64,000 nucleotides of DNA, taken from the NCBI GenBank assembly GCA_963932465.1, contig OZ010792.1:434001-498000 (forward strand). The letters are read 5' to 3'. Origin of the DNA: Maratus speciosus (lineage: Eukaryota > Arthropoda > Arachnida > Araneae > Salticidae). This document shows positions 56,300 through 64,000 of this stretch, in pieces; within the stretch, counting starts at the first letter, position 1; each line of letters opens with the position of its first letter. The notes below the pieces were generated by a model. That model was given only the letters and a program-made list of their open reading frames with translations, was not told the origin of the DNA and made no database searches. A program made the position numbers and the translations under genes.

Positions 56300-58350
56300 A
56301 CAGATTAAATATCTCATACAGATATGACTCTTCCATAAGCTTAATGGTAACAGAATCGCAACTTCAGAGCCTCTAGTGACAACAGTCGCAACTGGTAGTT
56401 GTTACTCATCTTATTTGTATAGTATCTATATATTTTTTTTATGTGTCGCTAGCGAGCAATTTTAGCATTTATTTACGTTTGTAAAAACATAAAACATGTT
56501 TTATTTTATCAAGCAGATACTAAGAATTTTACAAATAATCACCGAAAATATGTACTCACACATTACTTCAAGATTTAGCCCTTTTTTTTTAAATAATAAA
56601 CACAGATATTTAAATAGTTTCATACTTGTAAAATTTGAATACTATAAAGTTATAGTGTCGTAAAGTCACTTTTACTTTCCTCAGTGGTGTATATGTGATT
56701 ATTTACAAAAATAATAAATATAGCACATTTTAAAATACTACTTACTGGCACATTCTGAACAATTCGGTTTTAAACAACAATTGACACTTTTAAATTGTTC
56801 AATTAATTTTAATGTCTGCAGTAAAACATTGCATACAGTTAATATTTTTACCTATAAAATGGTTTTATGTAAGTTTGATATAACAATAATTTGATTGCAA
56901 GAAAAACAGCTCTGAAAAGAGCACTTGCAAATATAAAATAATTAATTATATTCAAGAAATATAGCTCTGAAATGAGCTTTTACAAAAATTAAAAACATTC
57001 AAATAGCTGTCAGTATCGTACAAACAAAAATTACAACAGGTAAACGTGACAGTGATAGCACAAGTCTGAGAGTGACAGTTTATGTTTACAAGCTCTGCGC
57101 ATTTGCTCCCGCCTGTTCTCAGTAGTGGCACTAGAACCACGCCGGTACGGGTTTTTGCTCCTCTGTCATATCTGTGTAAAATATTTAATTTATGGTCTAT
57201 AGTACCTTTACTTGTCTGGGACCCAGGATTTCAAAAGTCTCATTGTGTACAGTTGATTTATAAGTTTAATTGCAATGTTTAAAAAAAAAACTATGATTTT
57301 AGGCATTTAGGTGGCCATGGTATGGTAGGATCTTCCTCCAATGGCAATTTATTTTAGTGTTTATTTCATTAAAAAGAAACTTTGATGCCTTTGTTGTTGA
57401 ATACCAAAAAATAATGTAAATGCATAATTTTATGCATTAATATGTTAAAACTACCTTTTTACAAAAAAGAGAATGGAAAATTTTAGTGTATGAGTTCCAG
57501 AGGCCTAGGATTACAAAACTAGTGACATCATAAACACATCCATAGATAAATTTAATTGCATTTTTTTTTCTAAAGGATTCTTGATACTTAGGTGACCATG
57601 GTATTGGATCTCATCCGTTGACCTGATGCACAGTGTTTACTTCATTTTTAAAAAAGAAAAAAAAATGAATATTTTCTTTGCTGTTGAGTTAAAAAAAGAA
57701 AAAAAAATGTAAATACACACTTTTGTTTTTTCAATATTTAAAAAAGTGTAAAGATGTTTTATAGACATTTTGTACATTTTAATTTTTTTTAAATTTTACA
57801 ATTGAATAGAGAACCTGAGATTTTTTTTTTTTTTGACCAAGTATGACTGGGACCAAATAGAGAACTGTATCCTGGCTTAGATAAAACCTAAAAGTATTTT
57901 AAAGCAAAATGAAAAATTCAATAAAAATCCATAATATGCTTCAGTCAGCTTTATTTAATTTTTGTTTCAAGTTCAATACACAAATATTCACTAGAGAGGG
58001 CCAAATATACACATATTAATAAAGAAGATATTTTTTCATAATTTACTATCTCTAGAACTTTTATACAAAACAACAATATTAAACTCTTGATACAATATCA
58101 AACAAAGCTACACATGACAAACTTTGAGACATTTATTTCAAAAGTATTCAACTGGTAAATCAATAAGAAACTCATTTTTGATTGCTACCAATTCATTTTT
58201 TAAATACAAATTAAGTACTCTTTATTGCACTGGTTAATTGAAACATGAATATAATATAGCTTTTTAATACAAAGAATAGAGAACAAAATTATATATTATA
58301 ACTACTTCTATTCTAAAAATTGCCACAAAAATATACAAATACAAACATAT
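56300..58350. other. AT-rich sequence, no gene recognised
   Basis: A diverged direct repeat is visible: GCATTTAGGTGGCCATGGTATGG (57303) and ACTTAGGTGACCATGGTATTGG (57587) share flanks, spacing about 285 bp, so a segment may be duplicated in tandem. No protein-like frame or terminal repeats found. Confidence 0.4.
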
Positions 58351-58354
58351 AATA

Positions 58355-58477
58355 GATTCCAGTTAATTGGGATACATTGATCCTGCATGATTTGTCCCGA
58401 TTATTGGAAGTAAATATTTTTGTATTTTGTTCTTGATATCTTGTCCCAATTAAATGCTACCCCAAATAACCGGAATC
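58355..58477. mobile_element. 123-bp Tigger-type MITE
   Basis: Ends GATTCCAGTTAATTGGGAT and CCCCAAATAACCGGAATC are inverted partners, flanked by TA (58353-58354, 58478-58479). Internal TTGTCCCGATTATTGG and TTGTCCCAATTAAATG are related repeats. Confidence 0.8.
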
Positions 58478-58479
58478 TA

Positions 58480-60815
58480 CTGCTTATGTATAAGAAAGCT
58501 ATCATAGTCTTAAAAATATCCAAAAATTTTAATTATTTGATAAGTTTAAAAAAGAATATTTTTTATCTGGTTTCTCTTTTGCCCACTTGTTTCATCCTCT
58601 AACTATATAGCAGCTTATTAATATTTTTTGAGAATCATTCAAAAAAGAAAGCAACGAAGAAAACATAAGTAGAAAGTTCTGGGAGAGGACTCATGAGAGC
58701 TAATTTTGTTACAACAGCAGAAATAATTTTTGATTAGCCTTAGAAAATTTTCAAATTGAAAAAAAAGTCAAAGTATTTTATCTCAATGAAAGTGGATTTT
58801 AGACTAAAAAAAAAAAAAATCAATAAATTCTGAACAATAAATTACTGTAGGAAAAAATAAGTTATTCTAATTTAAAGATAAATTTTTTTGAAAATTATAT
58901 AATTCTACGAATCGGATAAATTTTATTCATGTTTTAAACCAAATATGGTACTTAAATTTCGATAAATAAAAATTAATTAAATATTTGGTATACTGAAGTT
59001 ATAAGAAATTTAGTTATTTGAACAAAAGTTATTTAACTTGGTTCAGCCTATATGAAGTAGAATAAATTTATCCAACTCATGGAATGCAAGATAAATTAAA
59101 TTCTGATCTATTGTATGATGGCTGTTAGTGAAGTTAGAAATTTTCTTAATAACTGGTAAAAATTAAATTTAAAACATACTTTATAACTTTTTCTTGAGAA
59201 TAAAATCACAAATTATTGCTATAAATGTAGGATATTTGTTAACCTTTTTTTTCTTTTCTTTTCTTGTTTCCAAATTTTGTTCTAAAAACTAAATTTTTTG
59301 ATGAAATATGACTTAAAAATGTGAAAATCGGGAAAAGAAAATGAATTCAACTTTATAAGGGGGGGGGGGGGTGTAACTAGCAAAACAGGTGCAAAACTTT
59401 TTTTTTAACTGGCTTTTTCACGGAATACAATAACTCAAGAAAAGATAAACAGAATTAAGATGTTTTAGGAAAAGAAAATACTTTAACTGCCTGAAAAGCT
59501 GTATAAATATTATGGAACAAATGTTAAAATTTGGCAACAGCCATATATATATATTGATGGGCCATTACTTACATGTCATTATATACAAGCTTTTCTTATG
59601 AATTTTTTTAAACAAGCTAGCTAAAGAAAAAGTCACTCAAACCTAAAAAACAACAATACATTTAACATTATACTGTTAATTTTTAAATAGCCATAACAAT
59701 GCTTCTAAATAAAATTCAAATAACTAGGAAGCTAAAAGGACAAATTTCATTATTTTGGTAAAACTGGAAAATTAATATTCTGTCCAAAAATAACATCTTA
59801 AAAGCTATTATGCATATACACATGTATATCATATGACATATAAAAATATATAGGATTTGAAATTGTGACCAAATAAAATGGGAAAATAGAGCAACCAATA
59901 AAGAATAAAATTATGCACGATTTCAAGAATATCTTCAGCCTAAATTTACTAATAATTAAGAAGAATGGAATTAATTACCCAAGAGTTTTCAGTAGTTCGG
60001 GGTTACATCTCGAAAGATTATATGCAATTCATTAAATCAAATAAAATGTGCAGTCAGGAGAAAAAAAAATCTTAAAAATCTAATCTTTTTTTCATTTTGA
60101 ATAAATTCAGTTTAAAATTTGCAAAAAACTAAATTACACCATAAAAGAAATTAAGCTTGTTTGCCAAATAATACCTATGCATAGTTCAAAAAATATTTTA
60201 AATCAATTGTATGCTTGTTTCGAATGTATGTAAAAAATACTATCTATAAGTAGAAAAGGGTAAAAAGTATTCAATATCTTTACTTTTTTAAAGAAGGCAC
60301 CCCTAACATTTTACCCCTAATTATAGATTTTTTTTTTAATTGCCAAAGAACAGATTTTTTTTACAAAATCAGGACACCATTTAGATGCAAGAGCCTCCCA
60401 CTAAATTTGAGTGAAAGGGCAGCTATGCTTCAAGATTTCTTTTAATTCCACTTCTATTAAGTATTCATGAAAAGAAATTTAGAATTAAAACTTGCTTGGG
60501 TTAGCAGTTGCTGAACAAAAAGAAAAGAGAGACATGAAAGCTACATTCCTAGCTTTTCAATCGGGCACCACAGATTATTTTCCGCAGATAGCAAACTTTT
60601 TTTTCTTGCTCTTTTAAATGGTTAGTTAGAAGTTAAATAACTATCTCATCACTCAGAAATGCTACCACATGGGCTACTCCATGCAGTCATCAAAGGACAT
60701 TTTACAAAAATTATAGATAATTTCTGTTTTTTAAACAATTTATCAATATGAAATCGATAAATTTTTTCAATCTTAAAGTAATAAACAAGAATTGTTCCAA
60801 AAAATATTATTATTT
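58480..60815. other. AT-rich sequence, no gene recognised
   Basis: Contains poly-G (59360-59371), a TATATATATATTG run at 59547 and many A/T tracts. No frame longer than chance with balanced composition, and no paired termini were found. Confidence 0.4.
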
Positions 60816-60823
60816 ATTTTAAA

Positions 60824-62176
60824 CAGGGTTCGTTGATATATATCAATGGATATATATCATGATATATATCTTGATATATATCCGATATTTATTTTTAAAA
60901 TATCAAGATTTTTGATATTTTCGATATTTTCAAATTCTTGATATTTATTTTCAAAATATCAAGATGTTTGATATTTTGTATATTTGATATTTATTTTCAA
61001 AATATCACCAAGTGAGATAATTTTGATATTTTCCACATTCAAAGCAAGTGTAAATGAAATTTCCACATGTTATTGACTATGTATCATTCTATAGATAATT
61101 TACTTTTGCCTTTGGCAGTAACTTTTTTAGCAAAAGAAGAAAACAAATCTTTTCCAAGCTTTATGTTTGAAACTTTTATTTTTAAATGTAGAGCTAATAA
61201 TTATGTTAGACAGTTAATTCAGAACAGCCATTGAAAGATAAAATGTAATTTTGATAATTCTTTATATATAGCCAGAGTTCGTTAATATATATCAATGAAT
61301 ATATATCCAATATTTATTTTCAAAATATCAAGATTTTTGATATTTTCATATTACTTGACATTTATTTTCAATATATCAAGATGTTTCATATTTTCTGCAT
61401 TTGATATTTATTTTCAAAATATGAATGTGTGCAAAATATATTTGATATTTTCATTTGTAATTCGTAATATTTCAGTGTAAATGAAATAAATTTTCAACTG
61501 TTATTGACTATGAATCTGTAGATAAAGAACTTTTGTCTCTTCTGGATGTGACTTTTTTAGCCAAAAAAGAAAATAAATATATTTTTGAAGCTTTTATTTT
61601 TAAAATGTTGAACTAATAATTATGTAGGACATAATTAATTCAAAACAACCATTGAAAGATGAACTGACTAACTTAAATAAGCAGTTATATACCGTTTCAT
61701 TAGAAAGGAATCTTTTCTCATGTTTTGGTCCAGTTTAGTTTAAACTATACAACATGTTAGAAAATACGAAATAAGATATTTTATACTTACATTTATGTTA
61801 AAATTTTTCAATTAAAAGAACTTTTTTGTATTCAAAATTTCTGATTTTTTTTATACTTGATCTTGATACTGAATCCTATAGTTAGTTTTTTTTTTTTTTT
61901 CTTTATAAAGCAAATTGTTACTGTTTTCAATTAGTTCATCTTTAATTTTGTTCTAAGTGAAAAAAAAAACAGAAAATAAAAAGAAAAATGCATATTTAGA
62001 ATATTCTTTGATTAAGTTTTCATGTTAAGTGCAATATATTTTAGTTTCTAATCTATATTATGCTTGAAAACATTTATTATCAGCGGTAAGTTGGCTGCTT
62101 TGAAAATATCGGATATATATCAAAATATCGGATATTTTTGATATTTTCGAAAATATCATGATATTTACGAACCCTG
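60824..62176. mobile_element. hAT element made of GATATTTT repeats with duplicated left half
   Basis: Ends CAGGGTTCGTTGATATATAT and ATCATGATATTTACGAACCCTG-type complement. The 8-bp target duplication ATTTTAAA is intact at 60816-60823 and 62177-62184. The left ~440 bp are repeated: AGAGTTCGTTAATATATATC at 61274 mirrors the left end, and later markers (TTATTGACTATG at 61070 and 61500; AACAGCCATTGAAAGAT at 61223 and its relative at 61648) keep step. No transposase is visible. Confidence 0.92.
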
Positions 62177-62184
62177 ATTTTAAA

Positions 62185-63942
62185 TGATTTTTGAAATCTG
62201 GTAATCGAAAGACAATTTACAACATACTTTCTTTTAATGTTACATTCTGTTGAATAATTCAGCTAATTTATTTATTCCAATGAAATTTCACTTACTTAAA
62301 TATAGTTTTTAAATATTTAGCTAGATATTCTAATCAGTTACATAAACAACGATAACAAAAATATGTTTTTTAGTACAATCCAAACAATTTTAAAATTTCT
62401 TAATTTGGTAACGAAAAAAACAAAAAGTGATACATAATTAAGAAAATTTTAATTACTTTATGAAATATATTTTTTAGAGTTATTGTATTATGCTGAAAAA
62501 AGCGTATTGACAAACAGTAAGGGGGAAAAAAAAAAAAAAAAAAAAAAAAAAGGTTTAATTTCCAATTAGAGTCTTAAACTGAAACATGAGATTTGGATAC
62601 ATTGTGCAAGTCCAATTATTCAAATGTTTTGAGACAGTACATTTTTCTTAGATAAAACATTTTATTGACTCAGAATATATTTAATTTTATTATGAATTTA
62701 TCCATTTTAAAAAATTAAAATTTTGATGGAAACTTACGAAAAAAAGATTATTCAGCTTTTGTCATGTTTCCTTAAACATGAAATTGCCCACACCAAAATT
62801 TTAAGTTGTATCAAATATTTGAGATCAAAGATAAATTATTCAATTCTTTTTTATTTAATCTTAAAGATATCTGAAACATCACTAAAATTAGGAGAAAAAA
62901 ATGCATTTATAATAGAAAAAATATACAGCTTGCTCTCTTAAACTTACACAGCTTATGGTTACTGATTTTCCAAAGTTTAGGTCTTTAAAAAATGAAAATG
63001 AATACATGTTTAAAATTTGTATGTCGCTTAAAAATTTGGATTTTTTATTTTCATGATTCATTTTATTTATATCCTATATTCCTATAGAAGAGAGCATGAA
63101 AAGAAAAGAAAAGAAAAAAAAAATATATAAAAGGAATTTTTTTTTTTCATTTTCTTTGTTTAATAAAACTAATTTCTTTTTAACAAATTTTAAACACAAT
63201 TACTGAATTCAAAGATTTTGAGGTTAGATAAAATGATTAAATAAAAGATATCATTTATATTATATTCTTATTAATTTGAGTAATTGAAGAGTTGAATTTA
63301 CAAAAAGAGGCCTTACAAGCAGGTATTTTAAGAGCTATATTCATTGCTATAGCAATTTTAAGTGGACTTGCCAAGAAATGGGGTACCATTTCTAGATGAG
63401 AGGATAATACATATTACCATTTTGTTTTGCACATACAAATAATGCTTAACTCTTGACTATGCCTATACATTTACAATCAGTCAAACAAGAAACAACACTA
63501 TACACATCTCCATACTATTTTATCATTAAATTATTATAGGGAAAAGTCAAAAGTATCATTGAGAATTATATATTCTTTAAATATATGTAAATTAAATAAG
63601 CTTAGGGCATTACCTTCATATTGAAGCCCAATGAAATTTTAAATTTTTTAATACTAACACCTAATTTTGACATCAAATTACATATAGAAAAATCCCAAAT
63701 TAGCCAAAATATAAACTTTTAAGAAGTTTATATGAATCATTCAGAAGATATTCAACATAAAAAAACTGAGCTAATTTTTAGGGTGGGTATTAAAAGTGAA
63801 ATCCATTACTTTAAGGTGTTCAGATTTAGCACAAATTTTGTTAATATTTTAAATTGAAAATATAATTATTTTTACAAAAACAAAGTATTCTAACAAATAC
63901 TTGAAATCATTCTTACATGTGTTAACAGTTTTTATGATTTCT

Positions 63943-63981
<39 letters not shown>

Positions 63982-64000
63982 CCTTCAGTAAAATGGTCCT
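62185..64000. other. AT-rich sequence, no gene supported
   Basis: A 72-codon frame at 62723-62941 (METYEKKIIQLLSCFLKHEI...) has plausible helical composition but no family match, no splice context and codon use like the background, so I do not call it. Poly-A (62524-62550) and poly-T (63951-63980) tracts occur. Confidence 0.4.

Noticed and set aside
62723..62941. 72-codon frame METYEKKIIQ...
   Set aside because: Plausible helix-forming composition but no recognisable family, splice site or codon bias; chance frames of this size are expected over 64 kb.

Overview
This is an animal nuclear DNA window. It is very AT-rich, has GT-AG spliced exons separated by enormous introns, and is packed with nested transposable elements. 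The mix of BEL/Pao LTR retrotransposons, hAT, Tigger/pogo, mariner and Tc1 DNA transposons and Penelope-like GIY-YIG sequence suggests an arthropod. An arachnid such as a spider is my guess from repeat content and intron size; nothing in the window proves it.

The one confident host gene is on the + strand and covers the first three quarters of the window. Three tiny coding exons (112-126, 31633-31686, 46438-46521) join in phase 0 into a 50-residue protein that I recognise as STMP1 (short transmembrane mitochondrial protein 1, mitolamban), a mitochondrial inner-membrane micropeptide. Its two introns are about 31.5 kb and 14.75 kb. A poly(A) signal lies at 46592.

Intron 1 holds, in order: a 196-bp hAT MITE (389-584); transposase remnants; a hAT (about 2946-8940) containing a Tigger-like element (3574-8541) that contains a truncated minus-strand BEL/Pao pol (4009-6950); a complete but dead BEL/Pao element with both LTRs and a CTACA target duplication (9324-23203), whose integrase is split by a hAT (14785-22030) that is itself split by another hAT (16303-21413) carrying a ~258-bp satellite; a hAT (23908-28162) carrying a simple array, a smaller hAT and a Tigger MITE; and a Tigger element (28680-30214) with a smaller element inside. 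Intron 2 holds a Tigger/pogo-like element (33757-37923), a mariner relic, a tRNA-Leu-like pseudogene, a hAT MITE and a reverse-transcriptase relic enclosed by ~50-bp terminal inverted repeats (43605-45864).

Downstream of the gene are a Penelope-type linker plus GIY-YIG relic inside ~100-bp inverted repeats (46769-47693), a large ~30-bp repeat array (48830-50250), a hAT-like pseudogene, a hAT that cut another transposase gene in two (51827-53680), a Tc1 relic, a long inverted-repeat element with a nested MITE (55458-56293), a Tigger MITE (58355-58477) and a hAT (60824-62176). The rest is AT-rich sequence in which I see no gene.

The elements do not work together as a pathway. The window is a small conserved mitochondrial gene whose introns have become a deep archive of transposition. 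The most unusual structures are the RT inside terminal inverted repeats, the neighbouring inverted-repeat GIY-YIG relic, and five same-orientation ~30-bp arrays linked to hAT-like elements.
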